Shown here: in pieces, positions 7,604 through 16,055 of the stretch
Layout of the letters: the number at the start of each line of letters is the position of its first letter
Position numbering within the stretch: the first letter of the stretch is position 1
From: Bacillota bacterium
GTDB taxonomy: Bacteria > Bacillota_I > Bacilli_A > RF39 > UBA660
Length of the DNA stretch: 53,708 nucleotides
Direction: 5' to 3'
Assembly: GCA_015059375.1 (NCBI GenBank)
Contig: SVAN01000006.1
Location: 1 to 53,708 of the forward strand
The notes under the pieces: generated by a model
Databases searched by the model: none
What the model saw: the letters and a program-made list of their open reading frames with translations, nothing else
Told to the model about the DNA's origin: nothing
Translations under genes and position numbers: made by a program

Positions 7604-8183
7604 GATACTAACGAATAAAAAAGTTGTTAATATTGTTAATGAATCTAGTGATTTATATTATCAAGTAAATGATAATGAAATGTTAGTTATCAATTATTAT
7701 AATGATAATCAAAAGAAGATTAATATCGAATTAAGACAAAGTGCTAATAGTTATGTTGTTTTAAATGTTTCGTCTATAATAAAAAATGACGCCTTAGTTA
7801 ATATATCAAGTTATGTGACAGGAAATGATAATCGAACAATTATTAATGTAAGAACAATCTGCGAAGCGAACGAAGGAACTTTTAATGTAATAGTAAAGGC
7901 TAATGAAAATACTAAGAATAATGAAATTATTGAGGATCTTAAGGGCATAAATGAAAATGGTAATATAATCTTTAATCCAATTTTAGAGGTTGATACAAAT
8001 GAAATTGATGCACAGCATTTTGCCACCATAGGTAGTTTCGATAAAAATGAACTTTTTTATTTACAAACAAAAGGAATTAGTTTAAAATCGGCTTATAATT
8101 TACTTAAAAAAAGTTTTATATATAACTTATTTAGTGATGAATTTATTGATTTGCTGAATAAGGGAAAGGAAAAAGATGAATAG
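7596..8183 (+). CDS. half-length SufB/SufD-like scaffold protein
   Basis: 195 residues that match only the C-terminal core of SufB/SufD. The diagnostic stretch is PILEVDTNEIDAQHFATIG followed by ELFYLQTKGIS and a helical tail. It keeps the conserved His of the SufD-type (S/Q)HxATxG motif. The body is rich in short beta strands, consistent with a reduced beta-helix, and has one cysteine (VRTICEANEG). Normal SufB/SufD are over 400 residues, and no full-length SufB or SufD occurs in the operon. It may homodimerise and act with SufC as the whole scaffold. The start among ATGs 7587, 7593 and 7596 is uncertain; 7596 sits 6 bases after GATGG and overlaps the sufC stop. The sufS start overlaps its end by 8 bases. 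Confidence 0.82.
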   Translation: MNKILTNKKVVNIVNESSDLYYQVNDNEMLVINYYNDNQKKINIELRQSANSYVVLNVSSIIKNDALVNISSYVTGNDNRTIINVRTICEANEGTFNVIVKANENTKNNEIIEDLKGINENGNIIFNPILEVDTNEIDAQHFATIGSFDKNELFYLQTKGISLKSAYNLLKKSFIYNLFSDEFIDLLNKGKEKDE

Positions 8184-9372
8184 AGAAGATTTTCCAATGC
8201 TTGCTAACGATATTATCTATTTAGATAATAGTGCGACTAGTTTGAAACCAAAATGTGTTATTGATAAAATGGTCGATTATTATGAGAATTATAGCGCTAA
8301 TGCTCATCGAGGCGATTATGATATATCCTATAAAGTTGATTTGGAATTTGAAGAAACACGTGATTTAGTAGCTAATTTTATTAACGCTAAAGACAAGGAT
8401 GAAATTATTTTTACCAGTGGGACTACTGAGTCACTTAATATGATAGCTACTGGTTTTTTTGCTAATTTAGTTGATGAAAATGATGAAATTTTGATAACAT
8501 CTTCCGAACACGCTTCAAATGTGTTGCCTTGGTTTAGATTAGAAAATGAGTTTGGTTGTAAAGTGAGGTATATTCCGCTGGATAGCAGTTATCATGTAAC
8601 ATTAGATAATTTGAAAAAATCTGTTACACCACACACCAAAATAATTGCTCTTGCTCAAGTGACAAATGTGATAGGTGATGTTCGCCCAATAAAAGAAATT
8701 TGTAAGTTTGCACACGAACGAAATATTTTTGTTGTTGTAGATGGTGCTCAAAGTTTACCACATATGAAAGTGGATGTTCAGGATTTAGATTGCGATTTTC
8801 TAGCTTTTTCTGCTCATAAAATGTATGGACCAACAGGATTAGGAATTTTATATGGTAAAAAAGAACTTCTAGAAAATTTAGAACCAATTAATTTGGGCGG
8901 GGGAATGAATGAATCCTTTGATACGCCTCAACAAATTTTGCTTAAAGAACTTCCAACAAGATTGGAGGCGGGTACGCCAAATATCGCTTCAGTCATTGCT
9001 TTTAAGGAATCAATAAAGTATCTTGAAAAGCTTGGGATGGAAAATATAAGCAATCGTGAACACTATTTAAGAAAATATTTAATTGATAAATTATTAAGAA
9101 TACCTCATATTGATATCATTAATTTGGAAGCAGACAGTGGTATAGTAACATTTAATGTTAGTGATGTTTTTTCACAGGATGTAGCATTTTATCTTAATAA
9201 ATATCAAATTTGCGTTCGTGCTGGCAACCATTGTGCTAAAATTCTAAAAAATGCCACTAAAGTAACAAATACGATACGAATTAGTTTGGCGTTTTATAAT
9301 ACTGAGTCAGAGATTGATACTTTAGTTGACCTATTAAGTAATAAAGATAAAATTATAGGAGAGATGTTCTAA
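8176..9372 (+). CDS. sufS: SufS cysteine desulfurase
   Basis: PLP enzyme that takes sulfur from L-cysteine as a persulfide for Fe-S assembly. Visible features are an N-terminal IYLDNSATSLKP, SSEHASNVLPW (His stacking on PLP), VDGAQSLPHM (PLP-binding Asp), FSAHKMYGPTG (Schiff-base Lys) and RAGNHCAK near residue 353 (catalytic Cys in the RxGxHCA motif of group II desulfurases). At 398 residues it is full length. The start at 8176 overlaps the upstream stop. AAGGGAAAGG lies upstream, though a little distant. The partner SufU follows directly. Confidence 0.95.
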   Translation: MNREDFPMLANDIIYLDNSATSLKPKCVIDKMVDYYENYSANAHRGDYDISYKVDLEFEETRDLVANFINAKDKDEIIFTSGTTESLNMIATGFFANLVDENDEILITSSEHASNVLPWFRLENEFGCKVRYIPLDSSYHVTLDNLKKSVTPHTKIIALAQVTNVIGDVRPIKEICKFAHERNIFVVVDGAQSLPHMKVDVQDLDCDFLAFSAHKMYGPTGLGILYGKKELLENLEPINLGGGMNESFDTPQQILLKELPTRLEAGTPNIASVIAFKESIKYLEKLGMENISNREHYLRKYLIDKLLRIPHIDIINLEADSGIVTFNVSDVFSQDVAFYLNKYQICVRAGNHCAKILKNATKVTNTIRISLAFYNTESEIDTLVDLLSNKDKIIGEMF

Positions 9373-9839
9373 TGGATGAAAATATTAAAAGAGAGATTAT
9401 TATGGAGCATTATCAAAATCCGTTACACCGATATGTTGTGGAAGACGATAATTATATAAAGGTTAACACTAGTAATTCCTCTTGCATAGACAATCTAGAT
9501 TTGTTTTTAAAAATTAATAATAATATAATTGAAGATATTGCTTTTTTCGGTGAAGCTTGTGCAATAAGTATTTCTTCAACTTCGATTATGATTGAAAATT
9601 TAATAGGTAAAACTGTGGAAGAAGCTGCAATAATTATTCAAAATTTTGATAACATGATTAACGAAAAAGATTATGATAAAAATGTTTTAAATAATGCCAT
9701 AGTATATAATGAAATTTATAAACAAAATAGTCGTAAAACTTGCGCATTTTTACCGTATCGAGGAATTTTGGAAGCACTTGCTAAATATCAAAAGCAGTGT
9801 TATAATCTATGTTGTAAAAACGAAGAACAAGAGGAGTAG
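9372..9839 (+). CDS. sufU: SufU, zinc-dependent sulfurtransferase partner of SufS
   Basis: SufU accepts persulfide sulfur from SufS in Gram-positive bacteria. The zinc ligands are all present: Cys38-x-Asp40 (SSCIDNL), Cys63 (EACAISISS) and Cys124 (SRKTCAFLPYRG). The family usually has CGD at the first site; here it is CID, but the Cys and Asp are kept. Three further Cys at the C-terminus (QCYNLCCK) are unusual. Its 155 residues are normal for the family. ATG shares one base with the sufS stop (TAATG), behind GGAGAG. The promoter of the next transcription unit lies within the last 65 bases of this gene. Confidence 0.92.
   Translation: MDENIKREIIMEHYQNPLHRYVVEDDNYIKVNTSNSSCIDNLDLFLKINNNIIEDIAFFGEACAISISSTSIMIENLIGKTVEEAAIIIQNFDNMINEKDYDKNVLNNAIVYNEIYKQNSRKTCAFLPYRGILEALAKYQKQCYNLCCKNEEQEE
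9778..9806 (+). promoter_or_regulatory. sigma-A promoter inside the sufU 3' end
   Basis: TTGCTA (9778-9783), exactly 17 bases, then a perfect TATAAT (9801-9806), all within the sufU coding sequence. Transcription would start near 9813 and read through the sufU stop into the T-box leader. Confidence 0.75.
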
Positions 9840-9844
9840 TTTAA

Positions 9845-10024
9845 TTAAATTAATAGAGATGAAAAGTTAATAAGCTGGAAGCTTTTCTTAAAGAGATTAA
9901 ATGAAGGTAGCTTGTGAGTTGTGAATCTAAGTAAATAGGATTTGCTGTTAGTCGCATTAAGACAAAAAGAGATAAAATAAGGTGGTACCGCGGAATTTCG
10001 CCCTTAGGTAACCATCTTTTATTT
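9845..10024 (+). promoter_or_regulatory. T-box leader controlling the HD-hydrolase-valS operon
   Basis: The T-box sequence AGGTGGTACCGCGG is at 9980-9993. The terminator stem pairs AAGGTGGTACC (9979-9989) with GGTAACCATCTT (10007-10018) and runs into T-rich sequence. The alternative antiterminator would use the T-box bases to bind the free CCA end of uncharged tRNA. Upstream are Stem I elements (AGAGATGAAAAG, GTGAATC). A GTA valine codon at 9931-9933 is a candidate specifier, which fits valS downstream; GTT at 9918-9920 is a weaker alternative. Uncharged tRNA-Val should allow read-through. Confidence 0.88.
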
Positions 10025-10034
10025 TGGAGGAAAA

Positions 10035-10736
10035 ATGGATCTTTTTGAAGAATATGTTAAAGGATATGATTTTAACAATGACAAGATTGTTAGAAAATAT
10101 AAGCATACTTTGCGAGTCAAGGCTTTGTGTGAGGTAATTGCTGAGGATTTAAATTTAAATAATGAACAAAAAAAGATTGCTAGTTTATGTGGATTGTATC
10201 ATGACATAGCTAGATTTGAACAAGCGACAAGATATAATAGCTTTGATGATGATAAAACTATTGACCACGGGGATTTAGGATATGAAATTTTTTTAAATGA
10301 ATTTGCTGATAAATTGCAGTTAAATCAAAAAGATCGCATGATAATTGCTAAAAGTATTTTATATCACAATAAATATGATGTTGAGGCGGTTAGTGAAGAA
10401 GAACTTTTATTTATAAAAATTGTTCGTGATGCGGATAAGATTGACATTTTATATCAGTATGCTAATGTTCCCGGGATGCTTCGAGATGGAAAAAGTGCAA
10501 TTAGCATAAAGTGTCATGAAGAGTTTATGAAGCATCATCCTTTAAAATGGGGCGATATAATTAATAAAAGAGATGGGATTTTGTTGTCTTTAGCATTTGT
10601 TTGGGATTTGAATTTCCCATGTTCTTTCAAAATAATTAAAGAAAATAAATACTATGAAAAAATGGAAAAGGTTTTAAATAATGAAGTATTTAGTCAATAC
10701 TTTGCGATTATAAAATCTTATTTAAAGGAGAAGTAA
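10035..10736 (+). CDS. HD-domain phosphohydrolase
   Basis: A 233-residue soluble metal-dependent hydrolase of the HD superfamily. Ligands are visible in order: the His of YKHTLRVKAL near 24, LYHDIARFE near 59 (the HD dyad), DHGDLGYEIF, ILYHNKYDVE, and RDADKIDIL near 137. Substrate could be a nucleotide or phosphate ester; the sequence does not decide. ATG 10035 has GGAGG 5 bases upstream. It lies between the T-box leader and valS, 3 bases before valS. It is therefore predicted to rise with valine starvation, which is an unusual placement for this family. Confidence 0.85.
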   Translation: MDLFEEYVKGYDFNNDKIVRKYKHTLRVKALCEVIAEDLNLNNEQKKIASLCGLYHDIARFEQATRYNSFDDDKTIDHGDLGYEIFLNEFADKLQLNQKDRMIIAKSILYHNKYDVEAVSEEELLFIKIVRDADKIDILYQYANVPGMLRDGKSAISIKCHEEFMKHHPLKWGDIINKRDGILLSLAFVWDLNFPCSFKIIKENKYYEKMEKVLNNEVFSQYFAIIKSYLKEK

Positions 10737-10739
10737 TAA

Positions 10740-13241
10740 ATGGAAATAAAATATAATTTTAAAACAGTTGAAGAAAATAAATATGATTATTGGTTAAAGA
10801 ATGATTTATTTAAAAGTGGTAAGGATAAGAGGAAAGATGCGTTTGCAATAGTTATTCCCCCTCCGAATGTAACAGGTAATTTACATATTGGGCATGCTTG
10901 GAATACCACAATTCAGGACATTATAATTCGATATAAAAAACTAAATGGATATGATGTTTTGTGGCTTCCAGGAATGGACCATGCTGGAATTGCTACTCAA
11001 GCGAAAGTAGATAAAAAATTAAAGGAAATGGGGATAAATCCACGTGAACTGTCTAGAGAAAAATGGCTAGAATATGCTTGGGACTGGAAAAAAGAATATT
11101 CAGAAAATATTCATCGTCAATGGGCTAAAATGGGTTTAGCTTTGGATTATTCAAAAGAAAGGTTTACTCTTGATGAGGGCCTTTCAAATGCTGTAAAAAA
11201 AGTATTTGTTGATTTATATAACAAGGGTTTAATTTATCAAGGATATCGCATTATTAATTGGGACCCTTATGCGATGACAGCTCTTTCGAATGAGGAGGTA
11301 ATATATAAAGATGTTAAAGGAGCATTTTATCATCTGAAATATTATATTGAAGGAACTGATAAATATTTAGACGTAGCGACTACAAGACCAGAAACTTTAT
11401 TTGGAGATACTGCTGTTGCTGTAAATCCAGATGATGATCGATATAAAGAATTAATTGGGAAAAAAGTTATTTTACCTATTGTAAATCGTTTAATTCCAAT
11501 TATTGGTGATGAGCATGCTGATCCAGAATTTGGAACGGGCTGTGTAAAAATTACTCCGGCACATGACCCAAATGATTATGAAGTTGGATTGCGTCATAAC
11601 TTAGAGCAAATAATTTGTATGAATCCGGACGCAACGATGAATGAAAAATGTGGTAAATATCAGGGATTGTCTAGAGAAGAATGCCGTGAAGCGTTACTTG
11701 AAGATTTACAAAATGATAAACTATTAATTAGCGTAGAAGAAATAACCCACAATGTAGGCCATAGCGAAAGAAGTGGGGTTATGGTTGAGCCTTATCTTTC
11801 AAAACAATGGTTTGTAAAAATGCGTCCTTTAGCGGACAGAGTGTTAGATAATCAAAAAAATAAAAATACGAAAGTAAATTTTGTTCCAAGAAGATTTGAA
11901 AAAATTATGAATCACTGGATGGAGATTACTTATGATTGGTGTATTTCTCGTCAGTTATGGTGGGGACATAGAATTCCGGCTTGGTATAAAGATGGAGAAG
12001 TTTACGTGGGAGTTGATGCTCCGAAAGAAGATGGTTGGGTACAAGATTCTGATGTGTTAGACACCTGGTTTTCATCAGCATTATGGCCTTTTTCAACGTT
12101 GGGATGGCCTGAAAATACCGAAGATATAAAAAGGTACTTTCCTAATAGCGTTTTAGTAACTGGTTATGATATTATTCCGTTTTGGGTAAATCGTATGACT
12201 TTTCAATCCCTAGAGTTTACTGGTCAAAGGCCGTTTAAAGACTGTTTGATTCATGGACTTATTCGTGATAAGCAAGGGCGTAAAATGAGTAAATCCTTAG
12301 GTAATGGTGTAGATCCTATTGAAGTTATCAACAATTATGGTGCTGATTCGTTAAGACTTTTTTTGACTACCAATAGTGCTCCGGGTATGGATTTAAGATA
12401 TGATGAAGATAAAGTTAAATCTTCGTGGAATTTTATTAATAAAATATGGAATGCATCAAGGTTTGTCTTAATGAATTGCGAAGGATTAACCAATCTTACT
12501 TTTGATAATCTTTTGGATCGAGATAAATGGATTTTAACTAAATATAATGAAACAATTAAAGCTGTAAGTAAATATATGGAAAGATATGAATTCCATAATG
12601 CATATGCTGTTTTATACAAATTTATTTGGGAAGAGTTTTGTGATTGGTATATCGAACTTGCTAAAATTAATCCTACAGAAACTACAAAAAGTGTTTTAAT
12701 TAAGGTTTTAACCGGAATTGTTAAGATGTTGCATCCGTTTATACCTTTTGTTACTGAAGAAATTTATCAAAATTTACCATTCAAAGAAGCTATATCAATC
12801 ATGGAAAGCAGTTACCCTAATTTTAATAAAAAAGAAATTTTTGATATTAGTTTATTCGATGCTGTCTTAGATGATATTGTAAAAATAAGAAATTTTAAAG
12901 CAGAAAATAACATTACCAATTCGGATGAAGTTAGGGTTGTAAAGACTACTGATGAAGCCTTATATAAGGGAATGTTAAGATTTAAAAATATTTCTGATGA
13001 AGATAAAGAGGGCTTAGTTTATGAGTCAAATTTATCGAAACTTGTATTCTATGTTGAAGTAAAACAAGAGGATGAAAGCGCAAAACAAAAAGAAATTGAA
13101 TTTTTGGAAAATTCAATTAAAAGAAGACAGAGCTTATTAGCTAACGAAGGATATATAAAGAAAGCGCCAATAAATATTGTTGAAGCAGAAAGAAATAAGT
13201 TAGCTGAAGAATTAGAAAAATTAACAAAATTAAGAGGATAA
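10740..13241 (+). CDS. valS: valyl-tRNA synthetase
   Basis: Class I aminoacyl-tRNA synthetase that charges tRNA-Val. [16 protein letters not shown] holds the HIGH signature near residue 46. The CP1 editing domain includes [32 protein letters not shown] holds the KMSKS loop near 520. [10 protein letters not shown] and [15 protein letters not shown] are typical of ValRS. The C-terminus has a charged coiled-coil arm ending near 833. The family is usually about 850-950 residues, so this is a slightly compact form. AAGGAG lies 8 bases before ATG 10740. Regulated by the upstream T-box. Confidence 0.97.
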   Translation: MEIKYNFKTVEENKYDYWLKNDLFKSGKDKRKDAFAIVIPPPNVTGNLHIGHAWNTTIQDIIIRYKKLNGYDVLWLPGMDHAGIATQAKVDKKLKEMGINPRELSREKWLEYAWDWKKEYSENIHRQWAKMGLALDYSKERFTLDEGLSNAVKKVFVDLYNKGLIYQGYRIINWDPYAMTALSNEEVIYKDVKGAFYHLKYYIEGTDKYLDVATTRPETLFGDTAVAVNPDDDRYKELIGKKVILPIVNRLIPIIGDEHADPEFGTGCVKITPAHDPNDYEVGLRHNLEQIICMNPDATMNEKCGKYQGLSREECREALLEDLQNDKLLISVEEITHNVGHSERSGVMVEPYLSKQWFVKMRPLADRVLDNQKNKNTKVNFVPRRFEKIMNHWMEITYDWCISRQLWWGHRIPAWYKDGEVYVGVDAPKEDGWVQDSDVLDTWFSSALWPFSTLGWPENTEDIKRYFPNSVLVTGYDIIPFWVNRMTFQSLEFTGQRPFKDCLIHGLIRDKQGRKMSKSLGNGVDPIEVINNYGADSLRLFLTTNSAPGMDLRYDEDKVKSSWNFINKIWNASRFVLMNCEGLTNLTFDNLLDRDKWILTKYNETIKAVSKYMERYEFHNAYAVLYKFIWEEFCDWYIELAKINPTETTKSVLIKVLTGIVKMLHPFIPFVTEEIYQNLPFKEAISIMESSYPNFNKKEIFDISLFDAVLDDIVKIRNFKAENNITNSDEVRVVKTTDEALYKGMLRFKNISDEDKEGLVYESNLSKLVFYVEVKQEDESAKQKEIEFLENSIKRRQSLLANEGYIKKAPINIVEAERNKLAEELEKLTKLRG

Positions 13242-13255
13242 AAGCCTCTTTTTTA
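13232..13255 (+). terminator. intrinsic terminator of valS
   Basis: AAGAGG pairs with CCTCTT around loop ATAAAAG and is followed by TTTTTA. It overlaps the valS stop codon. Confidence 0.8.
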
Positions 13256-13277
13256 GTGTAATAAAAGGCAATAGTCA

Positions 13278-13306
13278 TTGACTTGTAAGATAAATTATAG
13301 TACCAT
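13278..13306 (+). promoter_or_regulatory. possible promoter of the repeat-protein gene
   Basis: TTGACT (13278-13283), then 17 bases to TACCAT (13301-13306). The -10 box is poor. CATAAT, three bases on, would give a 20-base spacer. Confidence 0.35.
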
Positions 13307-13332
13307 AATGTTAGTTAAGTGGGTGGAAAATT

Positions 13333-14985
13333 ATGAATATTAGCGAAGAAATAAAAAATGCTGTTTTAGATATTGAAACGAGGAGCCAAGAAGCTTTACG
13401 CGGGGCTTTTATTTTATCTTCGAATGGTAAATTTATTATTAAAGATGAAGCCGAAAGATATGAAGAACTTTTAAAAGATTTAGCTGCTGTTAAGGAATAT
13501 GAAAAATATGTATCAGCACATCGTCGACTTGTAAAAAAGTATGAATATTTGAAATCTCGGGCAAATGATCGTAATGCCTTGGGAGTAGCTCCTGAAAAAG
13601 ACACCGATAAAAAAATTGTTCAAGAAAATGGCGCTACTATTTCAGATTCTGAAGAAAGAATTATTCAAGGTCCGAGTGCTCCTCAAACTGGGGTATCTTC
13701 TCCGCTAAATGATATGGAACACGGTGCGATTAAAGAGGAACTTGAAGATGATACCGTAAAAAAAGAAGATGATAAAAAAATCGTTCAAGAAAATGGCGCT
13801 ACTGTTTCCGATCCTGAAGAAAGAATTATTCAAGGCTCAGGTGCTCCTCGGACAGGAGTATCTTCTCCACTAGTTGATATGGAACGCGGTGCGATTAAAG
13901 AGGAACTTGAAGATGATACCGTAAAAAAAGAAGATGATAAAAAAATCGTTCAAGAAAATGGCGCTACTGTTTCCGATCCTGAAGAAAGAATTATTCAAGG
14001 CTCAGGTGATCCTCGGACAGGAGTATCTTCTCCGCTAGTTGATATGGAACGTGGTGCAATTACTGTAAACTTTAATGATGAAAAAAAAGCGCTAGTTGAT
14101 GAGTCTGAACAAACTAATAATAAAAGTGATGAACAATTATTTCAAGATTCATCTATATATAGTTTTAGAAGAGATCAAATTATTCAAGATATTCCTTTTA
14201 GAGATAAGACACCACAAATTTTTGAAACCCCTGGAATGCCTCTTGATATGATAATAGAGTCACAAAATAAGATTAATTCGGTTCCAGAAATCGATTACAA
14301 AACTTATGTTGATCCATTACAAGCGGAAATAGATCGTCGTATGGCGGAAGCTGATAAAGCGAAGAAGAAAAATGAAGGAGGATCAACTCACGAAATGACC
14401 CCAGAAGAAATCGAAGAAGCAAGAAAGAGAATTGCCCAATCTGATCCTAAAAAAGATGATAACAGTCGTCCAATGACAGAAGAGGAAATTGAAGAATCTC
14501 GCCGTAAAATTTCTGGAAGTGATTCGGAAACGTTTATAATTGATGACGCCGATTTACAACAACCTAAGGAAGATAAAAAAGAAAAGAAAACAGGTAAAAA
14601 AAGAAAAGTAACTAATCGTAAAAAATTTGATTGGAAAAATAATATTATTACGCAAGGATTTGGTAAAGCTTATGTAGTTATTAAAGGCTTAGTATTTGGT
14701 GAAAATGTAACTGGAAGAACTAAAGACTATGCTATGATTAGTTCACAAATTGGTAATTTTAGAGCAAATTATAAAACGAGAACTCCAGAAGTAAATAATA
14801 TAGGATTAGAGGCAATTGATAAAAAAATTGTTGAATCTAGTCAGTTAACTTTTGAGGAAAAGAAATTGCTTTATAAAAAATTAGCTAAAATGGCTCGCAA
14901 AGTTGTTAGATTAAATAGAAAACAACAAGCTGATGCTATTAAAAATAGTAATAGTATAGCTGAAGAATTATCTAAAGCAAGATAG
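13333..14985 (+). CDS. repeat-containing protein of unknown function, 550 aa
   Basis: No family recognised. The N-terminus (about 1-85) is helical and charged. Residues of about 92-245 are 2.8 copies of a 55-residue unit (KKIVQENGATVSDPEERIIQG ... GVSSPLVDMERGAIKEELEDD). Residues of about 290-430 are low-complexity and acidic and include two short repeats, EMTPEEIEEARKRIA and PMTEEEIEESRRKIS. A Lys-rich patch (KKEKKTGKKRKVTNRKK) precedes a well-ordered, basic C-terminal domain of about 120 residues. There is no signal peptide or membrane span, so it is probably cytoplasmic, perhaps a scaffold with a nucleic-acid- or membrane-binding end. ATG 13333 has GGGTGG upstream. It is followed 9 bases later by the DUF1292-like gene. 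Confidence 0.8.
   Translation: MNISEEIKNAVLDIETRSQEALRGAFILSSNGKFIIKDEAERYEELLKDLAAVKEYEKYVSAHRRLVKKYEYLKSRANDRNALGVAPEKDTDKKIVQENGATISDSEERIIQGPSAPQTGVSSPLNDMEHGAIKEELEDDTVKKEDDKKIVQENGATVSDPEERIIQGSGAPRTGVSSPLVDMERGAIKEELEDDTVKKEDDKKIVQENGATVSDPEERIIQGSGDPRTGVSSPLVDMERGAITVNFNDEKKALVDESEQTNNKSDEQLFQDSSIYSFRRDQIIQDIPFRDKTPQIFETPGMPLDMIIESQNKINSVPEIDYKTYVDPLQAEIDRRMAEADKAKKKNEGGSTHEMTPEEIEEARKRIAQSDPKKDDNSRPMTEEEIEESRRKISGSDSETFIIDDADLQQPKEDKKEKKTGKKRKVTNRKKFDWKNNIITQGFGKAYVVIKGLVFGENVTGRTKDYAMISSQIGNFRANYKTRTPEVNNIGLEAIDKKIVESSQLTFEEKKLLYKKLAKMARKVVRLNRKQQADAIKNSNSIAEELSKAR
13606..14064 (+). repeat. tandem 165-bp coding repeats, 2.8 copies
   Basis: Units start at 13606, 13771 and 13936, an exact 165-bp (55-codon) period. 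The third is partial and ends near 14064. Units 2 and 3 differ at only a few bases over their shared length, while unit 1 is more diverged. This points to a recent duplication of the middle unit, and copy number may vary between strains. Confidence 0.92.
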
Positions 14986-14994
14986 GAGAAATAT

Positions 14995-15249
14995 ATGGGT
15001 GTTGACGAAATAATTACATTAGAAGATGGTAAAGAATATGTTTTGTTGATAGAAACTTTACATGAAGGTGAAAAGTATTTTCTAGCTGTTGAAGCAATTA
15101 ATAATGTTCCAAGTGATAATTATGAATTATTTAAGGAAATAAATGAAAATGGTGAATTATCTGTAGAAGAGGTTGTAGACGAAAAATTACGTTTACAACT
15201 AATCGACAAATTAGAAGATTTGTATGATGCTATGGACGAAGAAGATTAA
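14995..15249 (+). CDS. DUF1292-like small acidic protein
   Basis: 84 residues with the layout of the DUF1292 (YrzB-like) family common in Bacillota: IITLEDGKEYVLLIE, then EKYFLAVEAI, then an acidic helix ending YDAMDEED. The function of the family is not known. ATG 14995 follows AGGAGAAAT and lies 9 bases after the repeat-protein gene, so the two are probably cotranscribed. A terminator overlaps the stop codon. Confidence 0.75.
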   Translation: MGVDEIITLEDGKEYVLLIETLHEGEKYFLAVEAINNVPSDNYELFKEINENGELSVEEVVDEKLRLQLIDKLEDLYDAMDEED

Positions 15250-15277
15250 GAAGTTTTAAACTTTTTAATCTTTTTTT
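15244..15277 (+). terminator. intrinsic terminator after the DUF1292-like gene
   Basis: GATTAAGAAGTTT (15244-15256) pairs with AAACTTTTTAATC (15258-15270), with one G-U pair and a tight loop in the TTTTAAA centre. A run of seven T follows. The stem includes the stop codon. Confidence 0.8.
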
Positions 15278-15327
15278 AGATAAAATACTATTAATGAGGG
15301 TATTATATAGATAAGGAGATGATAATA

Positions 15328-15705
15328 ATGATACCAGGACGAATATTTGATGATTTACTAGGAGTGGAAAAAACGCCAGCTTCTCGCAGTATGCTATGTG
15401 ATATTAGCGAGGACGATAATGCATATTATTTGGAGCTTGAGATTCCTGGCTTTGCTAAGGATGATATCAAAATTGAGTATGATAAAGGAATTTTGAAAAT
15501 TGTTGCTGAAAAAACAATTTCTTCGACAGATGATAAAAATTATATACATCGCGAGAGACGCAGTTATTCTAAATGTGAAAGGGCCTTTTCTTTAACAGAT
15601 GTTGACGAAGATGCAATAAAAGCTATTTTTAATAATGGTATACTTCAGATTAATGTTCCAAAATTAGAGAAGCAAGAAACTAAAAAAATAGTTAATATCG
15701 ATTAA
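15328..15705 (+). CDS. Hsp20 / alpha-crystallin small heat-shock protein
   Basis: 125 residues. ATP-independent holdase chaperone. After a short N-terminal arm (MIPGRIFDDLLG), the alpha-crystallin domain runs from about residue 25 to 115: YYLELEIPGFAKDDIKIEY, ILKIVAEK, HRERRSYSKCERAFSL and the closing FNNGILQINVPK (the GxLxxxxPK motif). A short tail (KKIVNID) may hold a V-x-I-type anchoring motif. ATG 15328 is chosen over 15319 because AAGGAG ends at 15318 and would abut the earlier ATG. No CIRCE element was seen upstream, so heat regulation is not evident. It has its own terminator. Confidence 0.92.
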   Translation: MIPGRIFDDLLGVEKTPASRSMLCDISEDDNAYYLELEIPGFAKDDIKIEYDKGILKIVAEKTISSTDDKNYIHRERRSYSKCERAFSLTDVDEDAIKAIFNNGILQINVPKLEKQETKKIVNID

Positions 15706-15729
15706 AAACCAATTTTTATTGGTTTTTTG
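15705..15729 (+). terminator. intrinsic terminator of hsp20
   Basis: AAAACCAA (15705-15712) pairs with TTGGTTTT (15719-15726) around a six-base loop, followed by TTG. The 3' arm also carries the likely -35 box of the next gene. Confidence 0.8.
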
Positions 15730-15747
15730 TTTGGAATTAGATATAAT
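15719..15747 (+). promoter_or_regulatory. promoter overlapping the hsp20 terminator
   Basis: TTGGTT (15719-15724), 17 bases, TATAAT (15742-15747). The -35 box is the 3' arm of the preceding terminator hairpin. It would drive the gene at 15767. Confidence 0.55.
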
Positions 15748-15766
15748 TGAACAAAGAAGGAAAAAA

Positions 15767-16018
15767 ATGAACGAGGAATTGTCAAAATATTTGCCAAAGG
15801 AAGATTCTTGGTTAGTTCTAAGAGAAAATGGACTTTTATTGAGTGATTATCATGTTGAAGTATTGTTAAGAAATGGTATAAATTATCAAAACTATACTAG
15901 TATCAAAGAAATTCTATTTGCAATCAACGATATTTTAGACGAAGATTATGATGAAGAATTGGATTTAATCGCTAAGCAAATTGATGAAAGAAATTATTAT
16001 AATAGCAAAAAGAACTAA
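15767..16018 (+). CDS. hypothetical protein, 83 aa
   Basis: A small acidic soluble protein that I do not recognise. It is mostly helical (LSDYHVEVLLRNGINYQNYTS, then a helix rich in Asp/Glu, IKEILFAINDILDEDYDEEL) with no cysteines or signal peptide. ATG 15767 follows AAGAAGG by 6 bases; an upstream GTG would place the terminator-promoter region inside the gene. It has a promoter of its own, and the nuclease gene begins 37 bases downstream, so the two may be cotranscribed. Confidence 0.68.
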   Translation: MNEELSKYLPKEDSWLVLRENGLLLSDYHVEVLLRNGINYQNYTSIKEILFAINDILDEDYDEELDLIAKQIDERNYYNSKKN

Positions 16019-16055
16019 TTATTATTTGGCAATTATAATATTATAGTAGGTGTTT

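Noticed and set aside
15244..15330. CIRCE (HrcA) operator before hsp20
   Set aside because: No TTAGCACTC-N9-GAGTGCTAA-like dyad is present; the only dyad is the upstream terminator.
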